NCBI GenBank assembly: GCA_032173965.1
Contig: CM063290.1
Coordinates: 10,317,501-10,381,500, forward strand
From: Sitta carolinensis
Lineage: Eukaryota > Chordata > Aves > Passeriformes > Sittidae
Direction of reading: 5' to 3'
DNA: 64,000 nt
The stretch's first letter is position 1. Every line of letters starts with the position of its first letter. A program made the translations under genes and the position numbers. The notes under the pieces were generated by a model. The model searched no databases. It saw nothing but the letters and a program-made list of their open reading frames with translations, and was not told where the DNA came from. Positions 1 through 12,405 of this stretch are shown here, one piece after another.

Positions 1-1080
1 TGATGAGGGTTGAGTTCTTACTAACTGGAGACTAATAGTCTCTGAGGTTGGTGGCCCCATTCTTAGAAAACCGTCTCTTTGGTAGTAACAGCAACAAAAT
101 CAACTTTTCTCAACTTTTTGCCCCATGTACCCCTCAGTACAAGCTTCCAGTTTGTGCTCCAAATTTCCTGTCTCCTCCACTGGCTCCATCCCCTATTCTT
201 TTTTTCAGAGGACACCGTGGCAGGCTGTGGCTGCTTCTGCATGAGCTGGAAGCCTCTTGGGCATCCCAGTAGCTTCCTTGGGACTGTTGGACACCTACAG
301 CTGGATCTGTTTCCAGCTGCTTTCCTTATCCAGAGCAGTCCATCTCAGCTCTTTGCAGGACCAGCTCGCCTCTTAGCCCCTCAATGTCATGATCAGCTTT
401 ACAATGTGCTGTCAGACCCTGCAAGGGAATGTTCTGACCCGAACTGCGCTGTGTATTTGCAAAGTTTATTTTTCAAAGGGTGAATAGGAGTAATCATTGT
501 TCCTAGGCCACTTCTTGGGAAGGGTAAGAAAAGGAAGTTTGCTCAGTGAGGATCCATTAACACTGTTCTGGCTGTCAGACAGTGAAGCACAGGAGGTAAA
601 AGTCCATTCTTCTCCCTTCCCAGTCCTATGATTTAAAATGTTTGAACGTGCACTTCAGAAGCTGGGTAGTAAAAGCCCCCAGTTGTGCCTGGAGACTCTC
701 CAAAGGCCATGGCGAGCGGAGGGGCTGCAGAGTGTTAATACAGTCCATCATTTTGTAACGAGCCCGATGTTCTTGTATGAGCCGTGTCAGGCTGTTGTCT
801 GCACGCTGTCTTTGCTGATCACAGTAATCGGGTCATAAGAGAGGGAGAAGTAATAGCACGTCTCTTAGCAACCAGCCCCAGGAGAAAGAGAAAATTACTC
901 AAACAGACTATCCAGCCAGGGAAGTAGAAAGATGAAATTTTCTGAAAGTCTGTTGGAAAGTGCTCAGGGACATAATTCTTTTATGTGTGAGATCCTTACG
1001 GGCTGGATCCAATGGTATCAGACACTTTTCTTTTTTTCTTGTTGTCTTTCTGGTAAACTTTTATTTTTAATTGGCCTCAG

Positions 1081-1106
1081 AAAAAAAAAAAAAAAAAAAA
1101 AAAAAA
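1081..1106. repeat. Poly-A tract, A26
   Basis: An uninterrupted run of 26 A after ggcctcag, followed by gagggg. No recognisable retroelement body precedes it, so it is scored as a mononucleotide repeat and not as a retroposon tail. Confidence 0.95.
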
Positions 1107-3569
1107 GAGGGGAGTACCCCGTGAAACAAACACATTTGGAAACATAAAGGACAGATTTTTGTATATTTGGCAATGCCAAGGAGAAGGGAGGGAGGGGAGG
1201 TCAGTGTGTCTCAGGCATGAGACAAGGGGAGCCTCTTATCTCTGCACGAGTGTTTTGAATGCTTCCCATGTCAGTGCAAGCCAAAGCATATTGCTGTATC
1301 TGCCAATGCTGCAGTGGCATGTGCAAAACAAACTTGTTGGGTCTCCATTGCATTGCACAGGGTGTCATGTCTCGAGTGTCACTGACTGTGAACTGTGATG
1401 ATTGACAGCTTGGCAGAGAGCTGGACCTGACCTGCCCTCCCAGTGGCCATGCTAGGAGAGCCTGGCTGAGAGGCCAGGCAGAGCAGGTACTTCTTGGGTT
1501 CCTGACAGCAGCCTTTTTCTCATTATCCTGCTTTTTTGTCCTCATCTAAGCTACTGGTTTGTGTAAGACATGTAGGGAAACATCTCTGAGGCCTTCTCGA
1601 AGTCTATTTGGCCAATGTTGGCCCCAGGTCTCAAAGGGAGGGCAGTTGTAGGAGCAGTCTGCAAGTCATAGTAATAAATTGAAACATTTGCAGTTCATGT
1701 ATGGGATGGGGACAAGTATGTGTGTGCTTGTATCTTATACTTTAAAGAATTTCTTCTTCATTCCAAAAGTTGCACTTCAGTGGTCAGCTGGTCTGCATCC
1801 TTCCCAGTGGGGTATGCTTGCTGCTTAGGGAAGGGGACCAAGCCTGGCATGGTCTGCCCACCCTTGCTAAGCAAGTGCAGAAATTTGTGTGTGTTTAATG
1901 GAAAGAAAGGGAAATACTCTAAAATGACTGTTAGTGCCCAGATCTGTGGTTGCATCCTTAATATTATTTCAGGGACAAAATCTTTCTGAAAGCTTGGTGT
2001 AGTCCCTGGCATTGAGAAGACGTAAGGGCACTGCTGCATGTGTGGAGGGGAACAGGCACTGATCCAGCTACTAGTCTGTGCCCTTCCTCTGCTTTTGTGT
2101 GCTCTGTGATACCAGGGCATGTCCAGTTTGTGCAGGGGGACCAGCTCACTTCTGCAGGTGATAGTTTGACTATCAGTAACAGATCTACTTGCAGATGCAA
2201 GTGGTTTACTGAAGGGTACAGCCATTCCCCCACATCGGAGTCCTGGACAGTTGGGTAAAAGGTTCAGGCTGATCGGGACTGCTGTGATTGAGCTGTTGTT
2301 GGTCCCTAGGTTCATTCAAGTCTTGCTCAGGTTTTTGGAGACAAGGCTGACTTCACTGTTTTATCCTGGAAATGAACTGTAGAAGAGAGGAGACAAACCC
2401 CAAACTTGCAGCTGTACAGAATGAATATCTTAGGAGCAACATCTACTACTGTCAAAGAAAAGTGAGATAAGGAACACTATTAATTGTGACTTCTTAAAAA
2501 AATCATAGACTGTTCCTTTGCTCTCTTGTCATAAAGAAAAAGGACTTTTTTCCTTAAAAGTTTAGTAATTGACAACTTTCCTTGCTATTTTTGTGAGTAC
2601 CAGTTAAGTGATGTTTCCTGGAAATTTTCCCCCAACTCTATAAATATCACATCAGGGTTTGCAGAAATGACTCAGTTTGGGAAGTCAACACCATGCACTT
2701 CCTCAGCACAGCCTGGCAGCCCCCCAGCCAGAGAGCACAACTTCTGCAAAACTGCTAATTGGTTGTTAATCTGCAGTACTATTGGGCTGCTTCTTGAAAA
2801 CTGAATTCTTCTTGCTCATTCTGACCTTCCTGTCGTGTTAGACATGATGGCATAGGGGTAGAAGAGGCTGAAGCACAGTTTGAGTCTGGAAAGTTGTAAT
2901 TGGTATTTTGAGGTGCCACCTTTCCTCTGGATAACAAGCTCATCGAATGACCCCAACTGACAGATAGATGAAATGCTCCTAATTGCCATATCTCACTGTC
3001 CAGGGACCAAGATTATCTCACAGACCTTGCTTTTGTAATTGGGTCCTTCCTCCCTTCCCAGTACACTTTTGACATCACTTTTGTACCAGCTGGGCACAAA
3101 TAGAGCCATTTGTAATTCTTCGTGTGGTGCCCAAGGAGAAATAGAACCTGGCTTACTGAATTAATTCTGCAGGCATAGGGGGAAAATTACACTGGGAGCT
3201 CAGGTCTGACACAGCTGTCTTACGTAAAAATCAATTTATAAAGACAAGAGGCAGTGCACGAGGGAAGTGTGAGTTGGGTAAAATCACAGCTGGTCTGCAG
3301 CTCCTCTGGTGTCAGCATGGGTAGGATACCATGCAGTCATACTAGATAATGCATGAAGCATTGCAGTATCTCCCTCATCTTCTGTTTAGTTCATTCAGTG
3401 CCTTAGATTTGAATTAAATTCACCATTGATCTCTTCTTGTTAACCCATCCCTGCCCACAGTGATCCTGCACACTCTGACCTGTAACCCTTTTCTACAGCC
3501 CCAAAATCTGTTTGGTTTGTAACAGGAGAATACTTGTCCAACTTCTCTTGGTGCATCAGACGCTTGTCC

Positions 3570-3570
<1 letters not shown>

Positions 3571-3597
<27 letters not shown>
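3571..3597. repeat. (GT)13 microsatellite
   Basis: A perfect GT dinucleotide tract of about 13 units, likely polymorphic in length. It produces the run of alternating C/V or H/T residues seen in the spurious frames crossing it. Confidence 0.97.
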
Positions 3598-3600
<3 letters not shown>

Positions 3601-6600
3601 ATGGGACACAGGCCCTCAGGAGGGAGAGGTGACCTTGTGGCAGCAAGAAGGGGTTGGGCTGGTGGATCTCTGGCTGCCAGATCTCTAGGTTTTGTTCAAT
3701 TGTTTACATCCCTTATTAGGGTCAAGACTCTTTCAGACTTAGCTGCAGGAATGATTGGTTTGGCTGAACCTGAAAACTCATGATATTTAAAACATTTCTC
3801 CATGTCAGTAAATCATACTGATTGGATAGACAGAAAATACTTTAAATTTAGCAGCTAATCCAACACAGGGGGTATGATGCGTGACCACAGCTGAGATATT
3901 TCCTGCAAACAGAGTTGGACTTTTTAAACAAGAAATCTCCCAATACCCATGATTCCATTGTGAGTATATGGTGTTTTCCTGAGATATCATGGAGACTAGC
4001 TAATGGAGGGTCCGTTTGCCTTTTTATGCCTTCTTATGTGGGAAGACTATTATAATATTCCTGTTTCTGGTGCACATTTAGCACTGCCCCTTTGCATCCA
4101 AAAGCGCTCTGGCTAATGATCCCTTTTGCCTCAGTGAGAATGTGTTTTGTAACTGCAGTAGGGAAACAAATAAAAGAGAAATAAAGTAGCAGGGTGACTA
4201 TTTTGGGAGATGAGCTTTCGCTTGGTATGTTGATTTTCCAAAGAGATATGGCACATCCAGTACCTCATGTAAGTTGACCATCCAGCATGACATGGGACTA
4301 TGGAGTGGGAATATTCCATTTTAAGACTCTATTGGGCAAGACATGGGCTCATGTTTGATGAATGTTGCCAACTATTTGAATTGCTGTGAATTCGACCTGT
4401 GAAACTGGAGGCGGAGGTGACACAAGTAGGAGAATGTGGACCTAAATGTCAGGGCCTAAAGGTCACTCTTCATCAGAGCAAAGTGCAGTTGTCACCACAA
4501 ATGTGGGGCTGCAGGAGGGGCATTGTGAGGCTCCCTGTGTATTTGCTCTACTGCTACTTGGCCAAATTTGCTTATTTACACTAAGTCCAGAGGGTTTACT
4601 TTCTGAAAAACCTGTCTAACAAATGTGGTTCTGATCTAAGGACTGAAACTCCCCTTTTCTTGGCTTTTTTTTGGGCTTTTTTTTCCCCAGTGGTCCAAGA
4701 GCTGTGAAGAAGTTTCTGGGCACTTGGACAGTTACTGAGATGAAATTGAAATCAGAGCTTTCTCTGTCATGCCCACAGTAATGAAAGCTCTTTATGAGAG
4801 GAGCTGGAAAACTCATGAGGCATGAGAAGGAGCAGGAAGATGCATCTTATTTCTCTAAGCATTTAATTGCAAAATCTTTTCACTACTTATTAAAATTATT
4901 AGTCAAGACTATTGGAAGGCAATGAATGTCTATTTGTGGGCACTAAGGAAGGTTTGATCGTGTCAGATTTCTTACCTCCTTGTTTTCCTTCTCTCTTGCA
5001 AATGGTAAATGATTAAAATGAGGGTGTGTTTTGAAAAGATTTCTAAAGAGAGCTTGGAAGATTCTGTCCTTGTTTGTTGTTTTGTGTGGAAAGATAACCA
5101 TTTGCAAGGGGCCAAGAAACAAAGCATTTGTTTGCTGCTCTCAATGCTTTAGCATGCTGTTTGGGAATGGAATCTTGATTTTGTCTGGTTGCCCCTCATT
5201 CAGTGGTTCTGCAGGGCACATTTCCCTCTGACACTTGCACAGCCCAGTTGCTGCTTGGTTAGGTCAGCAGTGGCTCCTCTGAGAGGATTTGTATAGAGGA
5301 CAACCTGAAGCCAGATACTTCTTGTCAGGGGTGGTCCACTAGAGCTGAGAAAAGTCACAGCCTGCAAGGAAATAAAACACTTTCAGCTTTAGCCAGTAGC
5401 TCCAGTTTTTATTGGGAATAATCTGCACCGGGACACAAATGTGTTTACTGTGAAAATGTCAGTTCTGTATTGCCATATCGGTATACTTTTTAAATATTTG
5501 TTGGAAAACATGAGAATGGAGTTTTCTCTCTTTGATTAAATATTTTCCTGTTAAGGTTTGGAAGGTGTGTCCCAAGGGTTTTTTTCACATCCTGTACATC
5601 AGCTGTGGGCTGATCTTCATGGTCACGGGGTTTGTTTCATGGTTGGCTGGCATGTGGAGATCAGGGACTGCTGGAGTCTCAGTGGGAGCTGTGTGTTTGG
5701 AGCTCTCATGGGAGTTAGGAGTGGAGTAAAGCTGCATTATCTTCAGGTCACCCTGTTGACTCCAGTGAATGTCACTGATCACAATGTTGTCACTTCCTAG
5801 TCACCCTGCATGTGCTAGTAATGTTAAGAAGGCATCTTAATCCCAAAGGGGGTCCTTACTGAACTGCTCAGATCTTAGGATCAGGAGCATGGTGCTTTCA
5901 GTGCAGGTGAGCTGGTGGATTTGCACAGGGCAGCTGCACTAAGCCTTCCCTGAGGGCTTGGGATCTTGCTTTGAACCTAGTGGAGAAACCTGATCCATTT
6001 CTCATCATCTTGACATGTTCTTCATCGCTGTTGGTACCTGATGAAGGAAGCATTGCCTCTCAGACTCCGTTGACACGTCGTCTGTTGCCTGTTGTCTCAT
6101 AAATCTCCCTGTGAAGCTCTAAGTAAACACCCCTGGGTGGAATCAGCAGGTCATTTTTGTGGTATTTCTTGTCAACTGAACAATAATTCATTAAAAATTT
6201 AAAGACTCTATTGCTCTGGAGAGATAAAAAAGAGAGCTGGCGCCTGCCTTTCAAGTTTCTGTCTTGTTTTGCAATTTTTGTTTTATTTTGGAGATCTTCT
6301 TGTATTTTATTTTGAAGGAAATCAAGTTGATAAACTAAAAGAAAGCCATCTTATTACAAAAAAGCTTGAGTGCTTCTGAGAACATTTAAGACAAGGATGA
6401 CTAGAAATGACCTTTCCATCCTGAAGCGAACTTTGAGCGTATTCTCCCTTTGGCATTTCTAATGATAGACTTTCCATCTGGTCTTTGCTTAAAAGCTAAG
6501 ATGCAGCTTGGGTTTTTTCACATAAAAACTGTACATACTCTAAAATTAATCCTCTTGATCATTTCACTTCAGGGAGAGGAGTGCAGAAACACTGGGAATA

Positions 6601-7263
6601 TTTGCTTATTTTTAGCAACTCCAGTCCTCCTGACAGCAGATTCCTTTTGTTCCAAATAAAGTCGATTCTGATTTGAGGGAACCCTGGATTTCCCTTTGCT
6701 TAAATTTGGGGAGATTATACCCTCTAGAGGAGGTTTTTAATGGAATTTGAAGAGATGTCAGAGGCTCTGATGGGATCTGAATCAGTGGGGAGGGATTTGT
6801 GGTTACTTTAGTCACCCTGGGCAATACTGCCATTTCTAACACTGAGAATTCCCGGCTCCCAGTTTCCCATAGTGATTCCCCAAAGCTGAATGTACAAGAG
6901 GGAAATCCTAGCAAAATGAATGCTTCAGGGAAGAATTTGGGATCTCCTGAGACCTACCACTGCAACCATTTAGCCTCATTTCAGCAGAATCTTTGGGGAA
7001 AATTCGTAAACCAATCCTTTTGCTTAGCAAAGCATTCCAGCAAATGCCTAATTTGATACATGCTTTGTGAGGGCCCGGGGGACTTAACATTTAAGAATGC
7101 ACTTGAACTTAAGAGTGTAACTGAGCCCCTGCTGCATGCAAGCACGTGCATTCAGGAGGGGAATGTTTCTCTGGATCACATGTAGGAACATCAGACAGCA
7201 GATTTTTAATCTTTTTTTTCTTCCCTGTAATGCTGATTACTGTTGAATGTGTTTCTTTTCTCT

Positions 7264-7307
7264 GTTTTTGTTTTGTTTTGTTTTGTTTGTTTGTTTTTTT
7301 GTGGCTG
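7264..7307. repeat. (TTTTG)n / T-rich simple repeat
   Basis: Several TTTTG units pass into TTTG units and a T7 run. This low-complexity DNA gives hydrophobic F/L-rich chance frames on the + strand that should not be read as membrane proteins. Confidence 0.9.
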
Positions 7308-8530
7308 GTTGGTTGGAGTTTTTTCCTTTTCATCCTTCTATTCAATGAAATGCTGCAAAATTACATGTAGGTGGGAGATTACTGGTAAGCCATCCATTCC
7401 TCAAACGTTTTTCTGGTGCGAACAGCCAAAAGTAAGTCTGTTAGCAAAGTCACATTTCTATCAGCACTGCATATGTGGAATGCATAGAAAACAGGTTTTC
7501 TAAGCATCAAGAAGGCTGCAGAACAGCAGATGTGCTTTGGGCCTTTTGGCAGGTAGATACTCTGCTGAGGGTATTGATATTTTTGCTGCAGGTTCTTCTG
7601 GTGACCAACTTTATTAAAACAATGGGAGGGAGAAAGGATGTTGCAGATAATGGAAGAGAACAATTCTGGCACACGTAGCTTCCTCTTCATAAAGCTGTTT
7701 TTCCCTTGAGGCAATATATCTTGTGTCTTATGGGAAGGAAATCTTACAGTATATAAAAGGAAGTCTGAACTGCTTACCAGTGAATTTAGAAGCGCAGCAG
7801 TTGGATTCCTTTCATGAGGAGATAATATGGGGCCTGTTCCAGTATATTAGGGAAGCTTTTTTAAGATGCTTCTCCAAAAATAGGAGAACTCTGGGAATCA
7901 CTTCTTTAAAATAATATTTGTGGGTGGTTTATGTTAATATTCCCAGAACCTTAGGGGATGTGTGCTCAGCGTAAAGAAGGTGTTCAGAGAGCAAAAGCAG
8001 CATCAGTGTGGTATCTTTAGCCTGGGCTGCAGGGCAGGACAGGGCAGGGGAGGGTGGCTTTGTGTTCCTGGGGATGCCTCTGACGTGGGCTGGAGTGGTC
8101 CGAGGGCTGTCCTCGCTTCGCTCTCCTGCAACAGCTCCTGAGGGCTGTTCTGCCTCTAAGAATAGCTGGCACATGGCAGTGCTCTAATTAAGCTTGTTTT
8201 CCTGCTGCCTCTCCTGCCCTGGGAATGACGTGCCTGCTGCCAGCCCTGCTGCCCAGAGGATGCTCCCCTCCCGGCTCTGCTCCACGGCCACTGCCGAGTT
8301 ACAGCCCACCATGGTGCATCACGGCAAAGAGCTGGGTCCATACAAAGGTTTGCAACTTTTCAGCCTCACCCCAGTGCTCTTCTGTCTTCTCATTCTCCAC
8401 AGTTAAGATAAAGTCATGGAGAGAGAGAGGGGAAGAAAGCAGAGTTGATTTTCTGTGAGTAGCACAAAAGGTGAAGTGCAGGTTACTTCAGTAGGCATAG
8501 CCAAGTGAGGGTATTTTATACAGACTTTAG

Positions 8531-8574
8531 CAAACAAAAAACACTAAACAAAAAAAAACAACAGCAAAAAAAAA
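8531..8574. repeat. A-rich low-complexity tract
   Basis: Runs of A broken by single C or short ac/ag units (caaacaaaaaacac and similar), ending in A9 before ggg. No element body is recognised beside it. Confidence 0.85.
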
Positions 8575-8720
8575 GGGAATAAAGTCTCTAGAATCCTTCC
8601 AAAGAATTTCTGCAGAGTACATAATTGAAAGGAATTTTTTTGATAAAGGCTAAATTGTGTATGGACATGAAAAATTCATCAGGGAATTTAAACCATTTCC
8701 AAACCACATAAAACATTAAA

Positions 8721-8750
8721 CATTTCAAGCTCAAGAGTAGCTTGAATATG
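8721..8750. repeat. Short inverted repeat, 8-bp stem plus 3 after a bulge
   Basis: TTCAAGCT (8724-8731) and AGCTTGAA (8739-8746) flank a 7-nt loop. The flanking CAT and ATG extend the stem after one bulged T. Confidence 0.6.
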
Positions 8751-9658
8751 GCGTGCATCATCCTAGCTTTAAGCAGTCATCTGATTTTTTTTCTCTTGCA
8801 AATGTTAAATATATAGTAAACGAGGGCCAAAGTAGGTTTTATTTGCTTTCTCATGATGACTGTGGAGCCTTGAAAGGTTTTGCTGGCTGACCTGACACAC
8901 ACCTTTGTTTACCTCTCTTGGCTAGATGATTTTTAGCTGAAACATTTTGAAGAATGAGGGGAGCAGATATCAATGCTGCAGTTAGTGTCCCATTCTGTGC
9001 TTGTGGTCAGCTCCAGCCTTGGTGTTTTTTATGAGTGTGTCTCAAACTAGCCTTTTAAATCCAACGGAATTAAAGATCCTAATCAATCAAGCTGCTAATT
9101 ACCATGACATGATGTGATATGTATGGCCTGATAAGGATATGGAAAAAAATCTCAGTCTTGTGAAAGCAGAGAGTCCTATTCTTTAAAAGATCATGAACAT
9201 CCATGTTTTGGTTTTGCCCAGATGTGTTACTGAATTTTAAAGCTAGGTTGTGCCTGTATTTTTAAATCTAAAATTGTCCTTTTTGTAGAAATACACATAG
9301 TGGCACATTTCAGAACATTCTCAGTTCTCAATTGCTTCTTGTTTTCTTGACAGCCCAGGTGCCTGAAAATACCATGTTTTCTCTTTAAATGAAATTGTTA
9401 CCTACTTGAGTGTCTTTCATCAGGGAAATCTGACTGTCATTGTTTAAATCCTCTAGGAATGAGCTTTGCTTTTGCATAAAGCAGTCACCTTGGATGACTG
9501 CGTGCAGCAAGTCATGCATTACAAAATTGCAGTGTGAGTTTTCAAAACCAGCTTCTCTTGGGTTTCATGTAAACACCAAAGGAGGGTGTTTCTGCTCTTC
9601 TGTAGGAGAACACTCAGGCCGTGACTCAAGTTTGTCTCTCTATGCCAAAGATGGTCCT

Positions 9659-10093
9659 AGAGTCATAAAACAGAATCATCAAATGCTTTGGGTTGGAAGG
9701 GATCTTAAAGATCATCTCATTCCCCCTCCTCTGCCATAGGCAGGGACACCTTCCACTATCCCAGATTGCTCAAAGCCCCATCCAGACTGGCCTGGAACAC
9801 TTCCAGGGATGGGGAGTCTGCAGCCTCTCTGGGCAACCTGTGCCAGGGCCTCATCACCCTCACAGGGAAGAATTTCTTCCATATATCAAATGCAAACCTG
9901 CTCTCTTTCAGTTTGAAGCCATTCCTCCTTGTCCTCTCACTGCATGCCCTTGCGTGAAGTCCCTCACCAGCCTTCCTGTAGCCCCCCTTTAAGGATTGTA
10001 ACATGCTCTTATCTCTCCCTGGAGCCTTCTCTTCTCCAGGCTGAACAACTAAGCCTGTCTTCACAGGAAAATATGCCAGCCTTCTGACCATCC
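9659..10093 (-). mobile_element. CR1 LINE 3'-end fragment, 5'-truncated, antisense
   Basis: On the + strand it reads as the reverse complement of an avian CR1 tail. It begins agtcataaaacagaatcat (a decayed copy of the ATTCTATG-type terminal repeat), then ggttggaagggatcttaaagatcatc. It continues with the diagnostic phrases cacttccagggatggggagtc, tctgggcaacctgtgccagggcctcatcaccctcac (split here over two phrases), aagaatttcttcc and ctctccaggctgaacaac. About 435 bp remain, ending near gaccatcccct, so this is a typical 5'-truncated, dead copy. The good preservation over its length suggests a fairly recent insertion within birds. The minus-strand open frame of 111 aa inside it is non-coding CR1 tail sequence, not a gene. 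Confidence 0.95.
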
Positions 10094-12321
10094 CCTAGGA
10101 GAACTCTGCACCCTTAAATATCTCTGTGTGCACCCTTGCCAGGACAGAGAATGTGCTTTTCCCTTTGTTATGCTGTAAAAACACCACACAGGCAAGCAGC
10201 ACCACGACCTTCCCATTGCTTCACTTGGGACTGGAAAAAGGCAAAAGAGTAATGGTAGTCCTCAGCTCCAAGGCAGCGCCCAGGTCGTGGGGGAGACACG
10301 TCTGTCTTTGCTGTGATTCATGAAGAAGGTAGAGTCCTTGGCTAGAAAATTCTCAGAGCTGATAAGCAACTCCGAATGACGTAGGCTTCATGATTCATCA
10401 TAAAGCCTCAGCACACTGGGCATTTCTGTGCATTAAAATAATTTCCAAGCAATGAACCTGCTGGGTGTCTCTGGCTGTTTGCACTTGCTGATAATGTTAA
10501 TTTGGAAGTCATTCTTCCTACATCATCTTCTGTCTGATAGAGGAAAAGGCCTACTCTTTCCAGCTCACTGATAAAGGAGTTCTTGTTAGGTGTGATATGT
10601 ACCATCCTCTCTTGTGCTGAGCACTCTCCTTGCCCTTCACTGCTCCAGGCAAGTGCTTGTGGAAGCAGGAGATGTGTGTGTGACAGTGGATAACCACTGT
10701 CCATCACCACTGGCATCAGCAGCCCTCCAAGTGTGACAGAGGCTTTTGTCATCAGAGAAGATTTATCCTCTTCTCATCCTCCCTGAGCACACACTCAAAC
10801 AATATATCCACTTTAATTGTTTTCTGAGAGGTTATTAATATTGGAGTGGGATTTAGAATGAAGATCAATCATTAATCTGAAAAGGATAGATTTGCACTCT
10901 CCCATAGCCAAGCTGGAAAAGAAGTTAGAACAAAAGAAAATCAAGAGAGGTTCCCCACCTAGCCTAATTTAATTTTTTTTTTTTAGCGAAAATTGTCCAA
11001 GTAACAGTTCTGAGGGAAAACCAAACCTCAGACTGAAGATTTCCAAAGCCCAGCCTAGAAACTGTAGCAATATGTTACTACAATTTGTTACCATTTTTTT
11101 CCCACAACATTTTATTTTAAGAATAAAATCTCTGGCTTTTCAAACAAAACCACAGTCTTAGCAGAGGATTTTAATTTTCTTCCGCATTATTCCTTTTAAC
11201 AATATCCACAAATATTTCAGTAATTTGTTTTCTGTTGGTTAAATAGAAAAGTTTTAATTCAGTCTGGGAATGATCTCACCCAGGTTTCCCTAGACCAAAT
11301 AGTTGACCCTGCTTTTGGTATGGCGTGTTTCATGTCAAGTGCACCCTCTCAGTTGCTCTGGGTTGATGCCAGACCCTAATACTTTTTCTCTGGAAGGGAG
11401 GCACCATATGCTGGTTTGATTGACTGCTCTCTCAGGATGGTCAGAAGGCTAAAATGAGTGTTTGGGTGACCACAATGTCATGGCCGTTCCTGCTGGGAGT
11501 GTAAGATGGGAGCCACATTCCCCCAAAACCAGCAGAAGCTCCCTGCTGCCACTGTTGATCCCTGCCTGTATTCTGGGGATAGGCAGTCTGCCTGGGTCAC
11601 TCTAGGGAGTGAATTCTGTTATTATCAGTGTCCTGAAGGGGAATATGATTCTCATCCTTGGGAAGTCCTTTTTGAACGTTTGCTATCCACCTCTTCCTTG
11701 CCCATTTTAAGGTGCTTCTGGTGGGAAATGCTCTCTCTCCTCTTGTTTTCCTCACTACAGTGCTCTGGGCTCTGACTAGACAGAAGAGTAGGGTGGTTCT
11801 TGGTAGGAGATTTTGTGGAATATGGGAAAATACATGCAATTATTTGTCTAAAAGGTCAGTTTAGCATATTTTTTCCTAACCAGTTATTTTGTTGAATTAT
11901 GCTAAAGTGTAAATTTTAAAGCATTTCTGCACACAATATGGCAATAACTGCAAGTATAAGTGTGTACAGTAACTTTGGTGTGTTGGAAAATGGTCTTTGG
12001 TACGGAAAGCTTGTGAATCAGTGTTTTAGGGTACAATTCATCCCAATCAAGAGAAAGTCTGCATCATTTGTTTTCTCCTCTATTTTCTCTGTTAAAAAGA
12101 AGTATGGTAGAGACGATATAGAGCCCCTCCAGGTAGCACTTCCTGCCCAGGGAAAGATGCAACTTTCCTTCTTTTTTATTTTCTTTTGGTTTTAATCCTG
12201 ATTTTGTTGCATGTTCTAACCAGATCACATGGGACATTTCTAGTAGGTACCAGAAAGAGAACGAAACCACTCCCACTCCATCCATATAAATATGTATTTC
12301 TAGATATTTATATGTGGAGCT

Positions 12322-12405
12322 AGAATCATAGAATTGTTTAGGTTGGAAAAGATCTTCAAGATCAAGTCCAGTTGTTAACCTAACACTGCCAAGCCCATCA
12401 CTAAA
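12322..12405 (-). mobile_element. CR1 LINE 3'-end fragment, very short, antisense
   Basis: The + strand reads agaatcatagaattgttt, aggttggaaaagatcttcaag, atcaagtccagttgttaacc, taacactgccaagcccatca. This is the reverse complement of the last ~85 bp of a CR1 element of the chicken type, including the terminal octamer remnant. It is a different CR1 subfamily flavour from the copy at 9.7 kb (ttggaaaagatct versus ttggaagggatct). It is non-coding and severely 5'-truncated. Confidence 0.9.

Noticed and set aside
1758..2315. 185-aa minus-strand open frame
   Set aside because: No recognisable protein; a second frame overlaps it on the same strand.
5370..5377. AATAAA-type sequences (here and at many other positions)
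   Set aside because: Expected by chance in AT-rich intron; no evidence of a transcript end nearby.
7146..7370. Hydrophobic F/L-rich frames resembling membrane peptides
   Set aside because: Produced by the TTTTG/T-rich simple repeat, not by a gene.
9756..10091. 111-aa minus-strand frame
   Set aside because: Lies wholly within the CR1 3' tail and is non-coding repeat sequence.
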